From JBGAQP01 sp044220635 (lineage in GTDB: Bacteria > Pseudomonadota > Gammaproteobacteria > Burkholderiales > Usitatibacteraceae): a DNA stretch of 64,000 nucleotides. Every line of letters begins with the position of its first letter. Position 1 is the first letter of the stretch. This document shows positions 37,073-45,538 of the stretch, piece by piece. Under the pieces are notes generated by a model that had not been told where the DNA came from, made no database searches, and saw only the letters and a list, made by a program, of their open reading frames with translations. The position numbers were made by a program, and so were the translations under genes. The DNA lies in assembly GCA_044220635.1 (NCBI GenBank), contig JBGAQP010000009.1, positions 1 to 64,000 of the forward strand, written 5' to 3'.

Positions 37073-38176
37073 TCAGCGCGCGTGGATCTCGAGCGGGATC
37101 CGCCGCCGGCCGAACTGGGACTTCGCGTCGAAGGTCCCGAAGCGCCCCGGGATCGCCGCGCCGCACCCGGGGCAGCGGCCCTCGGCGTCGAGGCGGTAGG
37201 CCTCGATCCGGTGCCAGTCGCGCTCGATCAGCGCCTGGCCGCAGCCGGGGCAGTACGTGGTCCCGCCCTCGAGGTCGTGGACGTTTCCCGTGTAGACGAA
37301 GCGCAGGCCCGCCGCGATCGCGATGCGCCGCGCGCGCCGCAGCGTGGCCGCCGGCGTGGGCGCGAGGTCGGTCATCCTGAAATCCGGGTGGAAGGCCGTG
37401 AAATGCACCGGGACGTCGCCGCCGAGGTGCTCGCGGATCCAGCGGCACTCGGCCTCGAGCTCCGCGTCGGAATCGTTGTGGCCCGGAATGAGCAGCGTCG
37501 TGATCTCGGTCCAGACCCGCGTCTCCTTCACCAGGTACTCGAGCGTGTCGAGCACGGGCTGCAGGTGCGCCCCGGTGAGCTTCACGTAGAAATCGTCGGT
37601 GAAGCCCTTGAGGTCGACGTTCGCGGCGTCCATCCTCGCGTAGAACTCGCGCCGCGGCTCGGCGTGCATGTAGCCGGCGGTCACCGCGACCGTGAGCACG
37701 CCCGAGGCGTGGCAGGCGTCCGCGGTGTCCATGGCGTACTCGGCGAAGATCACCGGGTCGTTGTAGGTGAAGGCCACGCTCCGGCAGCCCGACTTCGCGG
37801 CGGTCCGCGCGATCGCCTCCGGCGAGGCCTCGTCCATCAGCCGGTCCATGTCGCGCGACTTCGAGATGTCCCAGTTCTGGCAGAACTTGCAGGCGAGGTT
37901 GCAGCCCGCCGTGCCGAAGGAAAGCACGGAGCTGCCGGGGAAGAAGTGGTTGAGCGGCTTCTTCTCGATGGGGTCGATGCAGAAGCCCGAGGAGCGCCCG
38001 TAGGTGGTGAGCACCATCGCGTCGCCCTTGCGGGCGCGCACGAAGCAGGCGCCGCGCTGGCCCTCGTGCAGGCGGCAGTCGCGCGGGCACAGATCGCACT
38101 GGATTCGGCCGTCGTCGAGCCGATGCCACCAGCGGGCCGGCGTGCCGGAGATCGCGTCAGGTTCGCGCGCGTTCAT
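37073..38176 (-). CDS. amrS: AmmeMemoRadiSam system radical SAM enzyme
   Basis: A 367-residue radical SAM protein of the PflA-like AmrS group. The cluster motif CNLACKFC binds the 4Fe-4S centre that cleaves SAM. An N-terminal Cys-rich segment CDLCPRDCRLHEGQRGAC and a C-terminal zinc-ribbon-like part with two CPGCG motifs flank the TIM barrel. The substrate is unknown; activation of a glycyl radical enzyme is possible by analogy with PflA, but no glycyl radical enzyme lies in the window. It overlaps the AmrA gene by 20 bases and is the last of the three-gene set. Confidence 0.9.
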   Translation of the reverse strand: MNAREPDAISGTPARWWHRLDDGRIQCDLCPRDCRLHEGQRGACFVRARKGDAMVLTTYGRSSGFCIDPIEKKPLNHFFPGSSVLSFGTAGCNLACKFCQNWDISKSRDMDRLMDEASPEAIARTAAKSGCRSVAFTYNDPVIFAEYAMDTADACHASGVLTVAVTAGYMHAEPRREFYARMDAANVDLKGFTDDFYVKLTGAHLQPVLDTLEYLVKETRVWTEITTLLIPGHNDSDAELEAECRWIREHLGGDVPVHFTAFHPDFRMTDLAPTPAATLRRARRIAIAAGLRFVYTGNVHDLEGGTTYCPGCGQALIERDWHRIEAYRLDAEGRCPGCGAAIPGRFGTFDAKSQFGRRRIPLEIHAR

Positions 38177-38735
38177 CGGCGAACTTCTCCACGGTGTAGC
38201 GGGTGAGGCGCAGGTCCGGGTGCCAGAACCGGCCGGGCAGGCGCGCCTTGCGGCGCAGCTCGGAGAGGAACAGGAGCGGGTCGGGAAGGCTTTCCCAGAC
38301 CTGCGGCAGGAAGGTCGCCGCCGCCTCGCCGTACTCGAGGTAGATCCCGTCCACGCCGGGGCGCAGGCGCGCGAGCGCCTCGGACTCGCTCGCCGCGGCG
38401 ATCGGCGTGCGCACTGAAAGCACCGAGACCTCGACCGCGATCGCGGCGAACTCCAGGCGTTCCACGGGAGGGAAGCGCGGGTCGCGGAAGGCGGCCGAGC
38501 GGGCGTTGTGCGCCACGTCGGCGCCGAGCGCGCGCCGCGGGTCGATCGAGCCGATGCAGCCGCGCAGCTCGCCGTCCCGGCGCAGGGTGACGAAGGTGGC
38601 CGCGCGCTCCTCGAGCCAGGACCCCGTGCGCGGCAGCGCCGCGAGCACGCCGAGCTCGGCGCCGATGGATTCCCGCGCGATCGCGACGAGGACGCCGCCG
38701 CGCTCGGCCCGGTTGGGGGCGACGCAATCAGGCAC
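38157..38735 (-). CDS. amrA: AmmeMemoRadiSam system protein A (AMMECR1 family)
   Basis: A 192-residue AMMECR1-domain protein. The family hallmark LRGCIGSIDPRRALG near residue 58 is exact, and VEVSVLSVRTPI and GVDGIYLEYGEAAATFLPQVW follow as in the human AMMECR1 and archaeal homologues. The start is a GTG overlapping the Memo stop by eight bases. The biochemical function of the family is not established. The cysteine in RGCIGS is invariant in the family and may be the working residue. Confidence 0.92.
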   Translation of the reverse strand: MPDCVAPNRAERGGVLVAIARESIGAELGVLAALPRTGSWLEERAATFVTLRRDGELRGCIGSIDPRRALGADVAHNARSAAFRDPRFPPVERLEFAAIAVEVSVLSVRTPIAAASESEALARLRPGVDGIYLEYGEAAATFLPQVWESLPDPLLFLSELRRKARLPGRFWHPDLRLTRYTVEKFADERART

Positions 38736-39537
38736 GAATGCCTCCCGGTTCGCGCAGCGCGAACGCGCCGTAGCCCACCACGCGGTCGCGCCCGCCTTGG
38801 GTATCGCCGGAGTTGCGCAGGTCGACGAGCTCGATGGCGAGCCCCCGGCGCCGCGCGTACGCGAGCAGCCCGTTGATCGGCGAGGCGCCGCAGGCCTGGT
38901 CGTGGTCGAGGGGCCGGAGCGCGACGATCGCCTCGGCAGTCGCGCGGTCCTTGCGGCGCGCAGCCTCGTAGGAAAGGTAATGCGAAAGGTCGGAGCTCAC
39001 GACGACGAGCGTCTCCTCCCCGCCCCAGAGGGCCTCGAAAAGCGCCGCCATTTCGTCGGCCGAGGCCTCTCCCACCACCACCGGCACGAGCAGGAAATCG
39101 CCGAGCACCGACTGGAGGAATGGGAGCTGCACCTCGAGCGAGTGCTCGAGGGCGTGGGCCCGGTCGCTCACTTCGACGAAAGGCAGGGCGCGCAGCGCTT
39201 CGAGGGCGGCGCGGTCGAGCCGGACCGCGCCCAGCGGCGTGTCGAAGGAGTCCGCCGCGGGTATCGCGACGCCGGCGACGTAGGCCCGGTGGGCGGGGCC
39301 CGCGAGGACCACGCGCTCGATCCGCCCGCGCATCGGCGCGAGGCGGGTGTAGGCCGACGCGGCCACGGGACCCGAGTAGATGTAGCCGGCGTGGGGGGCG
39401 ATGATCGCCTTGGGCGGGGCCTCGCCTGCGGCGGGACTGCCCGCCTGCGCGAGGTACGCCGCCACCTCGGTGGAAAGCGTTGCCGCCTCACCCGGGTAGA
39501 AAGTGCCCGCGACCGCAGCGGGGCGATGCCCTGACAT
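38728..39537 (-). CDS. amrB: AmmeMemoRadiSam system protein B (MEMO1 family)
   Basis: A 269-residue Memo-family protein, related in fold to extradiol dioxygenases. It opens with RPAAVAGTFYPGEAATL, has APHAGYIYSGPVAASAYTRL and EHSLEVQLPFLQSVL, and has SSDLSHYLSYEAARRKD. His at APHAGY and the HSLE/DLSHY segments are the putative metal ligands. A strong GGAGG site six bases ahead of the ATG at 39537 sets the start. It is first in the operon B-A-radical SAM. Confidence 0.92.
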   Translation of the reverse strand: MSGHRPAAVAGTFYPGEAATLSTEVAAYLAQAGSPAAGEAPPKAIIAPHAGYIYSGPVAASAYTRLAPMRGRIERVVLAGPAHRAYVAGVAIPAADSFDTPLGAVRLDRAALEALRALPFVEVSDRAHALEHSLEVQLPFLQSVLGDFLLVPVVVGEASADEMAALFEALWGGEETLVVVSSDLSHYLSYEAARRKDRATAEAIVALRPLDHDQACGASPINGLLAYARRRGLAIELVDLRNSGDTQGGRDRVVGYGAFALREPGGIRA

Positions 39538-39633
39538 GGAAGACCTCCGTCCGCAACGGAGATGCGGCCAGCCTAGCACTTTGGCAAGGGGGCGGCCCCC
39601 GGCCGGATCAAGGTCTCGCGAGATCCGCCGGCG

Positions 39634-41133
39634 CTAGGCCGGGGCGCGCCGGCGGGACTTCCAGAAACGCCAGGCGCGCGGCAGCATGACGAGCACCGTG
39701 ATCGCGAGCAGCGTGGCGCTGATGGGATGCGTCACGAGCACCGTCGGGTCCCCCTGGCTGATCGAGAGCGCGCGGCGCAGCTGCTGCTCGGCGAGCGGCC
39801 CGAGGATCAGCCCGATGATCACCGGCGCCACCGGGAAATCGTAGCGGCGCATCAGGAAGCCGAGCAGCCCGATCCCGTAGAGGAGGAAGACGTCGAACGC
39901 CGACTGGCGCATGCCGTAGACGCCGAGGGTGGCGAAGATGAGGATGCCGGCATAGAGCTGGGGCTTGGGCAGCTCGAGCAGCTTGATCCACATCCCGACG
40001 AGGGGCAGGTTCAGGATCACGAGGATCACGTTGCCGATGTAGAAGCTCGCGATGAGCCCCCACACGAGGTCCTTCGAGGTCGTGAAGAGCAGCGGCCCGG
40101 GTTGCAGGCCGTACTGCTGGAAGGCCGCGATGAGAATCGCCGCCGTCGCCGAGGTCGGGATGCCCAGGGTGAGCAGCGGCACCATCGCGCCGGTCACGCT
40201 CGCGTTGTTCGCCGCCTCCGGCCCCGCCACGCCCTCGATCGCGCCCTGGCCGAACTCCTCGGGCTTCGCCGAGAGCTTCTTCTCGGTGGCGTAAGAGAGG
40301 AAGGTCGGGATCTCCGCGCCGCCGGCCGGGATGCAGCCGAAGGGAAAGCCGATGGCGGTGCCGCGAAGCCACGCGCCCCAGGAGCGCTTCCAGTCCTCCT
40401 TCGTCATCCAGACCGCGCCCTTCACCTTCTCGACCGACTCGCGGACCTTGCCGAGCTTGGAGGCGGCCCAGAGCGTCTCGCCCACCGCGAAGAGGCCCAC
40501 GGCCACGGTGACCACCTCGATGCCGTCCATCAGCTGGGGCACCTCGAAAGCGTAGCGCGCCTGCCCCGAGATGCCCTCGATGCCCACGAGCCCGACCGCG
40601 AGGCCGAGGAACAGGCTCGCGAGCCCGCGCAGCGCCGAGCCGCCGAGGACCGCCGAGACCGTCGTGAAGGCGAGCACCATGAGCGAGAAGTAGTCGGCGG
40701 GGCCGAAGCTGATCGCGAACTCGACGACGACCGGCGCGAGGAAGGTGACGAGCACGATCGCGATCGACCCGGCGACGAACGAGCCGATCGCCGAGGTCGC
40801 GAGCGCGGGCCCCCCGCGGCCGCGCTTGGCCATGTGGTTGCCCTCCATGGCGGTCACGATCGAGGCGGACTCGCCGGGGGCGTTGAGAAGGATCGAGGTC
40901 GTCGAGCCCCCGTACATCGCCCCGTAGTAGATCCCGGCGAACATGATGAGCGCGCCCGCCGGCTCGACCTTGGTGGTGAGCGGCAGCAGCAGCGCCACCG
41001 TGACCGCGGGCCCCACGCCCGGCAGCACGCCCACGGCGGTGCCGATCAGCGCGCCGAGGAAGGCGAGCATCAGGTTGTTCGCCGTGAGGGCGACCTGGAA
41101 TCCCGCGAGCAGTGCCTGGAAGGTCTCGCCCAT
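39634..41133 (-). CDS. tctA: Tripartite tricarboxylate transporter, large permease
   Basis: A 499-residue TctA-type permease with about 11-12 membrane segments. The family motif GVLPGVGPAVTVALLLPLT occurs near residue 37, its internal-repeat counterpart GCIPAGGAEIPTFLSY near 260, and ASIVTAMEGNHMAKRG lies between them. It moves a carboxylate delivered by TctC with a proton or sodium ion. Gene order on the minus strand is tctC-tctB-tctA. tctB ends 7 bases before the start. Confidence 0.93.
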   Translation of the reverse strand: MGETFQALLAGFQVALTANNLMLAFLGALIGTAVGVLPGVGPAVTVALLLPLTTKVEPAGALIMFAGIYYGAMYGGSTTSILLNAPGESASIVTAMEGNHMAKRGRGGPALATSAIGSFVAGSIAIVLVTFLAPVVVEFAISFGPADYFSLMVLAFTTVSAVLGGSALRGLASLFLGLAVGLVGIEGISGQARYAFEVPQLMDGIEVVTVAVGLFAVGETLWAASKLGKVRESVEKVKGAVWMTKEDWKRSWGAWLRGTAIGFPFGCIPAGGAEIPTFLSYATEKKLSAKPEEFGQGAIEGVAGPEAANNASVTGAMVPLLTLGIPTSATAAILIAAFQQYGLQPGPLLFTTSKDLVWGLIASFYIGNVILVILNLPLVGMWIKLLELPKPQLYAGILIFATLGVYGMRQSAFDVFLLYGIGLLGFLMRRYDFPVAPVIIGLILGPLAEQQLRRALSISQGDPTVLVTHPISATLLAITVLVMLPRAWRFWKSRRRAPA

Positions 41134-41140
41134 GCGGCGC

Positions 41141-41620
41141 TCAGGGCTTGGGCAGCGGGAGGATGCCGGCCGGGAGCGTGAAGCCCAGGCCGTAGTTGAA
41201 CGCGACGAACACCGCCGTCGCGAGGAGCGCGCCGACGCCGGCGTTGAGCAGGGTCCGGCGATCGCCGAAGGAGCGCGTGGCGCACACGAAGAGGACGATG
41301 CAGGCGAGGATGAAGCCGGCGCGCTCGATGAGGAGCCCCGCCGCGATGAGCGAGGCGCTCACCCAGGCGAAGGCGCCCCAGTCCGTGGGCAGCTTCGCGG
41401 CGGCTTCCTCGTCGAGCTCGGCGAAGCCCTCGCGCCAGACGTCGCCCACGAGGGCGAGTCCCAGGGCGGTGATGCCGGTGCCGATGATCGTCGGGAAGAA
41501 GCGCGCGCCGATGCCCGCGTAACCGGTCGCGGCCTCGATCGTGGGCACGAGGCCGAGCATCACGACGCCGAGGGCCAGGTAGCCCGCGGCGACCGCCATC
41601 TGGTGCTTGGGTCCGGTCAT
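41141..41620 (-). CDS. tctB: Tripartite tricarboxylate transporter, small permease
   Basis: A 159-residue protein with four predicted membrane segments, the TctB type. Only the general pattern and gene order identify it, since the TctB family is poorly conserved. The tetra-span layout runs from YLALGVVMLGLVPTIEAATGY to AVFVAFNYGLGFTLPAG. Confidence 0.85.
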   Translation of the reverse strand: MTGPKHQMAVAAGYLALGVVMLGLVPTIEAATGYAGIGARFFPTIIGTGITALGLALVGDVWREGFAELDEEAAAKLPTDWGAFAWVSASLIAAGLLIERAGFILACIVLFVCATRSFGDRRTLLNAGVGALLATAVFVAFNYGLGFTLPAGILPLPKP

Positions 41621-41665
41621 GGCGCGTCGCCCGCCCGGCGCGCGCCGGGCGGGGATCCCCGTGCC

Positions 41666-42634
41666 CTACTTCTTCAGGCCGAGGCCGGCGATGATCTCGC
41701 CGATGCGCTTGTTCTCGGCGTCGATGTACTTCGCGAACTCGTCTCCCGACATGTAGATGCCGGTCCAGTCCATCTTCTTCAGCGTCTCCTGCCAGGCCGG
41801 GCTCTTCACGCCCTTTTCCACCGCCGCGGTGAGCTCCGCCTTCTGCTGCGCCGTGAGCCCGGGCGCGCCGAACACCGCGCGCCAGTTGAAGAGCTCCACG
41901 TCGACGCCCTGCTCCTTGAGCGTGGCGACGTCGATCCCGGGCATCCGGTTCGGCGACGACAGCGCGATCGCGCGCATCTTGCCGGACTTCACGTGCTCGG
42001 CGAACTCGCCCCAGCCGGAAACGCCCACGGTGACGTGGCCGCCGAGGATCGCGGCGACCGCCTCCCCGCCGCCCTTGAACGGCACGTAGTTCACCTTCGC
42101 GGGCTCGACGCCGACCGCCTTGGCGATCATCCCGGCGAGGATGTGGTCGGTGCCGCCGGCGCTGCCGCCCCCCCAGGAGACGCTGCCCGGGTTCGCTTTC
42201 AGCTGGGCGACGAGATCCTTCATGGTCTTGATCTTGGAGCTCGCCGGGACCACGAGCACCTCGAACTCGCCCGTGAGCCGTGCGATGGGCGTGACCTGCG
42301 CGAGCGTGACCGGCGACTTGTTGAGGATGATGCCGCCGACCATCACCATGCCGCCGACCAGCATCGCCGAGCCGTCGCCCTTGGACGAGTTCACGAACTG
42401 GGCGAGCCCGATCGTGCCGCCCGCGCCGCCCTTGTTGTCGAACTGGACGCTCTTCACCGCGCCCGCGCTCTGCATCGCCTGCGCGAGGTTGCGCCCCGTC
42501 TGGTCCCATCCTCCGCCGGGATTGGCGGGGATCATGATCTTCATGGAATCGAGCGCGGCGGCCGGGCCGGCGAAGGCGAGCGCGGCGGCGGCAATGGCGG
42601 CGCGCGCGAAGGCACTGCGTGCATGGCGGAACAT
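41666..42634 (-). CDS. tctC: Tripartite tricarboxylate transporter binding protein (Bug)
   Basis: A 322-residue periplasmic solute-binding protein. The signal peptide ends around AGPAAA-LDS. The mature part has the Bug features IMIPANPGGGWDQTGRNLAQAM, NKGGAGGTIGLAQFV and the second-domain VNYVPFKGGGEAVAAILGG. The ligand is likely a carboxylate, identity unknown. It leads the TctCBA operon. Confidence 0.92.
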   Translation of the reverse strand: MFRHARSAFARAAIAAAALAFAGPAAALDSMKIMIPANPGGGWDQTGRNLAQAMQSAGAVKSVQFDNKGGAGGTIGLAQFVNSSKGDGSAMLVGGMVMVGGIILNKSPVTLAQVTPIARLTGEFEVLVVPASSKIKTMKDLVAQLKANPGSVSWGGGSAGGTDHILAGMIAKAVGVEPAKVNYVPFKGGGEAVAAILGGHVTVGVSGWGEFAEHVKSGKMRAIALSSPNRMPGIDVATLKEQGVDVELFNWRAVFGAPGLTAQQKAELTAAVEKGVKSPAWQETLKKMDWTGIYMSGDEFAKYIDAENKRIGEIIAGLGLKK

Positions 42635-42737
42635 GGAGACTCCCTCCCGGATGGATGTGTGGATTCCCGGGTCCGCGATCCCAAGCCCGGGGTGCGCGCC
42701 AGTGTATCAGGACGCGATATCCGCCGCTCCGGGACCC

Positions 42738-43667
42738 TCAGGCCAGCTGCAGCGAGGCGGCGAGCAGGAAGACGAGCAGCCAGACGACGAGCGCGCGCCA
42801 GAGAAGCCCTTCGAGGCTCGCGAGCGCCTCCTCGCGCGCGGGCTCCCCGGTGCCGAGCGCGGGCCGGTCGACGAGCGTCCCGGAGCGCGCCACCGGATCG
42901 CCCAGGCGCACGCCGAGGGCCCCCGCCCCGCTCGCGAGCACGATGCCGTCGCCGGAGCGCAGCCATTGCGCGGCCTGGGATCTCCAGCAGTAGAGCGCGT
43001 CCTCGAAGTCCCCGACGACCGCGAAGGCGAACGCCGTGAGGCGCTGGGGAACCCAGTCGATCGCGTGGAAGGCGCGAGCGGCGAACCACCCGAAGTCGCG
43101 CTCGTCGGGCTCCACGCCCTGCTCCCAGGTCCGCGCCGCGCGGCGCGCGAGCGGATGCAGGACGAGCCCCAGCGGGCCCGGAAGCACCAGGAACCAGAAG
43201 AGCGGCGCGAACGCGCCGTGGTGCGCCTCGCTGAGCGCCTGCTCGGCGGCGAGCCGCGCCACCGACCCGGGATCCTCCGAGTCGACCGGCTCGCCCTGCC
43301 AGTGACCGAGGCGATTGGCCGCCGCGGCGACGTCGCCCTCCCGCAGCGCCCTCTCGATCGCGGCCACCTCGCCCGTGGTGCCCAGGAAGCGCAGGGTGCC
43401 GAAGAGCACGAGCGCGTCGAACGCCCAGAGGAACACGGGGTGGAGGGCCGCGGCGAGCGCGGCGAGCAGGCCCACGGGCACGAGGACCGCCCCCATGAGG
43501 GCGATCCACGCGAGCATGCCGGAGTTCCGGTCGCCGGCGTTCAGGCGCTTGGAAGCCGACAGGCACATCCGGCCGTAGAACGCGTGCAGCCTCTGGCGGC
43601 CGGGTTCGGGCCAGGCGTACTGGGCGAGCAGGGCGACGAGCAGGGCGAGCAGGCTCAAGGAGGGCAT
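42738..43667 (-). CDS. CobD/CbiB-like inner-membrane protein
   Basis: A 309-residue membrane protein of the CobD/CbiB/AmpE group. N-terminal LLALLVALLAQYAWPEPGR and the WVPQRLTAFAFAVVGDFEDAL motif (about residue 205) match the subgroup annotated as CobD/CbiB-like in betaproteobacteria, which lacks cobalamin genes around it. AmpE (beta-lactamase signalling) is the closest studied relative in E. coli. The function is therefore open. The ATG at 43667 is chosen; it follows GGGGA. Confidence 0.75.
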   Translation of the reverse strand: MPSLSLLALLVALLAQYAWPEPGRQRLHAFYGRMCLSASKRLNAGDRNSGMLAWIALMGAVLVPVGLLAALAAALHPVFLWAFDALVLFGTLRFLGTTGEVAAIERALREGDVAAAANRLGHWQGEPVDSEDPGSVARLAAEQALSEAHHGAFAPLFWFLVLPGPLGLVLHPLARRAARTWEQGVEPDERDFGWFAARAFHAIDWVPQRLTAFAFAVVGDFEDALYCWRSQAAQWLRSGDGIVLASGAGALGVRLGDPVARSGTLVDRPALGTGEPAREEALASLEGLLWRALVVWLLVFLLAASLQLA

Positions 43668-43688
43668 TCCCCGGGTGACGCCCACGAT

Positions 43689-43694
43689 TATAAT
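43689..43694 (+). promoter_or_regulatory. Candidate -10 box for the second tctC
   Basis: A perfect TATAAT lies 71 bases ahead of the ATG, followed by an AGAGGAG ribosome site near 43756. I see no convincing -35 box at 16-18 bases. The two divergent genes share this 98-base gap. Confidence 0.45.
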
Positions 43695-43765
43695 GGCCGC
43701 TGGCACGCGTCCCGGACCCGCGCGACGCGCCTGATCGCCCGGCCCCAACTCCAGAGGAGAAAACC

Positions 43766-44734
43766 ATGTTCCAAAGACTCGTGATGGCCTTCGCGGCCGC
43801 GGCGCTCGCCCTGGGCGCCTCGGCCCAGGACTACCCCACCCGCACGGTCACGATCATCGTGCCGTTCGCCGCCGGCGGTCCGACGGACACGGTCACGCGC
43901 CTCGTCGCCCAATCCATGACCAAGACCCTCGGCCAGACGGTGATCGTCGAGAACGTGGTCGGCGCCGGGGGCACCATCGGCGCGAACAAGGTGGCGAAGT
44001 CGAAGCCCGACGGCTACACCCTGCTGCTCTGGCACATCGGCATGTCGACCGCGCCCGCCCTCTACCGCAACCTCCCCTTCAATCCGCTGACCGACTTCGA
44101 GTACATCGGGATGGTCACCGACGTGCCGATGACGATCATCGCGAGGAAGGACTTCCCGCCGAAGGACATGAAGGAGCTGATCGACTACGTGAAGAAGAAC
44201 AAGGAGAAGGTGACCTACGCGAACGCCGGGCTCGGCGCGGCATCCCACCTTTGCGGGACGCTCTTCATGTCGGCGATCGACACCGACCTCACGACCGTTC
44301 CCTACAAGGGCACGGGCCCCGCGATGAACGACCTCCTCGGCGGGCAGGTCGACTTCATGTGCGACCAGACCACGAACACGACGCCCCAGATCAAGGGCGG
44401 CAAGGTCAAGGCCTACGCCGTGACGGTCCCGAACCGCGTCAAGGCCCTCGCGGACCTGCCGACGGCCAACGAATCGGGGATCAAGGGATTCCACGTCGGC
44501 GTCTGGCACGGCATCTACGCGCCGAAAGGCACGCCCAGGCCGATCGTCGACAAGCTGAACAAGGCGATGGTCGCCGCGCTGCACGATCCGAACGTCATCG
44601 CGAAGTTCGCCGACCTCGGCACCGAGCCGATGCCCGACAAGATGGCGACGCCGGAAGCGCACGCCGCGTTCCTGAAGGCCGAGATCGACAAGTGGGGACC
44701 GATCCTGCGCAAGGCGGGCAAGTTCGCCGACTGA
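43766..44734 (+). CDS. Bug-family (TctC-like) solute-binding protein, orphan
   Basis: A 322-residue periplasmic binding protein. The signal peptide ends ALGASA-QDYPTRTV, and the mature part shows the Bug pattern VPFAAGGPTDTVTRLVAQ, NVVGAGGTIGANKVAKSKPDGYTLL and VPYKGTGPAMNDLLGGQVDFMCDQ. It has no transporter genes on its own strand. It is one of the many stand-alone Bug receptors of betaproteobacteria, whose ligands are mostly unassigned. Sequence similarity to the tctC at 41666 is modest, so it is not a recent duplicate. Confidence 0.92.
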   Translation: MFQRLVMAFAAAALALGASAQDYPTRTVTIIVPFAAGGPTDTVTRLVAQSMTKTLGQTVIVENVVGAGGTIGANKVAKSKPDGYTLLLWHIGMSTAPALYRNLPFNPLTDFEYIGMVTDVPMTIIARKDFPPKDMKELIDYVKKNKEKVTYANAGLGAASHLCGTLFMSAIDTDLTTVPYKGTGPAMNDLLGGQVDFMCDQTTNTTPQIKGGKVKAYAVTVPNRVKALADLPTANESGIKGFHVGVWHGIYAPKGTPRPIVDKLNKAMVAALHDPNVIAKFADLGTEPMPDKMATPEAHAAFLKAEIDKWGPILRKAGKFAD

Positions 44735-44738
44735 GCCG

Positions 44739-44771
44739 AAAAAAATGCCCCTCCGGCAGGGCCGGAGGGGC
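44739..44771 (-). terminator. Intrinsic terminator (minus strand)
   Basis: A perfect 11-base stem GCCCCTCCGGC / GCCGGAGGGGC with a 3-base loop. Read on the minus strand, a T7 tract follows (complement of the seven A's at 44739-44745). It would stop the acyltransferase-side transcript coming from 45538. On the plus strand no T tract follows. Confidence 0.82.
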
Positions 44772-44782
44772 AAACCGCTCTC

Positions 44783-44817
44783 GGAGGAGAAACGTCGGCT
44801 ACGCGCCGACAACCTCC
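44783..44817 (+). other. Middle hairpin of a three-stem 3' region
   Basis: GTCGGC (44794-44799) pairs with GCCGAC (44805-44810) around TACGC, inside an outer GGAGG (44783-44787) / CCTCC (44813-44817) pairing. It lies between two terminator stems in the 3' region of the orphan Bug gene. Function unknown; it could belong to a 3'-UTR-derived small RNA. Confidence 0.5.
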
Positions 44818-44825
44818 TGATTGCA

Positions 44826-44862
44826 GGGAGCGTGCCAATGGCGGCGCGCTCCCTTTTCTTTT
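44826..44862 (+). terminator. Intrinsic terminator (plus strand) of the orphan Bug gene
   Basis: The stem GGGAGCG / CGCTCCC encloses a loop that can also form GCC-AAT-GGC. It is followed directly by TTTTCTTTT. It lies 92 bases past the stop and is the only clear plus-strand intrinsic terminator seen near this gene. Confidence 0.85.
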
Positions 44863-44956
44863 GCGGATCAGGATCTTGGCCGGCGTCGCCGCCGGTGGCG
44901 GTGGCGGCGGCGCGCACGCCCTGGTGCGGGCGCACCAAAGGCGGGCGCGCGCGGCC

Positions 44957-45538
44957 TCAGCGCGGGTGCTTGCCGCGGATCGCGGCGAAGTACGCCTCGA
45001 CCTTCCGCCGGTCGGCTTCCACGTCCGGGCCCGGATCGAACGCGGGCCCCAGGCGCACGCAGCGCTGCCCGTAGTCGAGCGCGGCGAGCGCCACGGGGAC
45101 CCCGGCGCCGCGCGCGATGTGCAGGAAGCCCGTCTTGAACCGCTCGACGCGCTTGCGCGTGCCCTCCGGCGCGATCACGAGGACCCGGGGACCCGCCTGC
45201 TTGAAGCCCTCGATGGCCTCGCCCACGACTCCGTGCGGTCTCGACCGGTCGACGGGGATGCCGCCCATCCAGCGAAGGACCGCGGCGAACGGCCAGACGA
45301 AGAGCGTGTGCTTGCCGATGAAGGAGAGCTTGAGGTCGAGCGCGAACATGGCGGCCGCGCCGACGACGAAATCCCAGTTGGAGGTGTGGGGGGCCACGGC
45401 GATCACGAGCTTCGGGACATCGGGGACCGAGCCCTCGACGCGCCAGCCCAGCAGCCGCAGCACCCCGAGCCCGATGGCGCGCCACAGCGCGCTACCCCGC
45501 CGGGGAATCCGGTCCGGGATCGTGGCGAGGAGCGTCAC
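44957..45538 (-). CDS. PlsC-family 1-acylglycerol-phosphate acyltransferase-like protein
   Basis: A 193-residue lysophospholipid acyltransferase-fold protein. The catalytic HX4D motif is HTSNWD (about residue 51), and the second motif APEGTRKRVERFKTGFLHIA matches the acceptor-phosphate site. It is shorter than typical PlsC (about 245 residues) and has only one weak N-terminal hydrophobic stretch, so it is a compact member. It probably transfers an acyl chain to a lyso-lipid at the membrane. The ATG overlaps the ammonia-lyase stop by four bases, and it is last in the run from 49701. Confidence 0.88.
   Translation of the reverse strand: MTLLATIPDRIPRRGSALWRAIGLGVLRLLGWRVEGSVPDVPKLVIAVAPHTSNWDFVVGAAAMFALDLKLSFIGKHTLFVWPFAAVLRWMGGIPVDRSRPHGVVGEAIEGFKQAGPRVLVIAPEGTRKRVERFKTGFLHIARGAGVPVALAALDYGQRCVRLGPAFDPGPDVEADRRKVEAYFAAIRGKHPR

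Noticed and set aside
38157..39537. AmrB as a catechol dioxygenase because of the Memo/LigB fold
   Set aside because: The family motif set (SSDLSHY, EHSLEVQLP) is that of Memo, and AMMECR1 plus radical SAM partners are diagnostic for the other system.
42738..43667. CobD/CbiB in cobalamin synthesis
   Set aside because: No cob or cbi gene surrounds it, and the betaproteobacterial subgroup is found without them; the name is kept only as a fold label.
44761..44820. Possible cyclic-di-GMP (GEMM) riboswitch because of GGCAAACC
   Set aside because: The required GGGACGCAAAGCC segment and the tetraloop receptor are missing, and the element lies after a gene, not before one.
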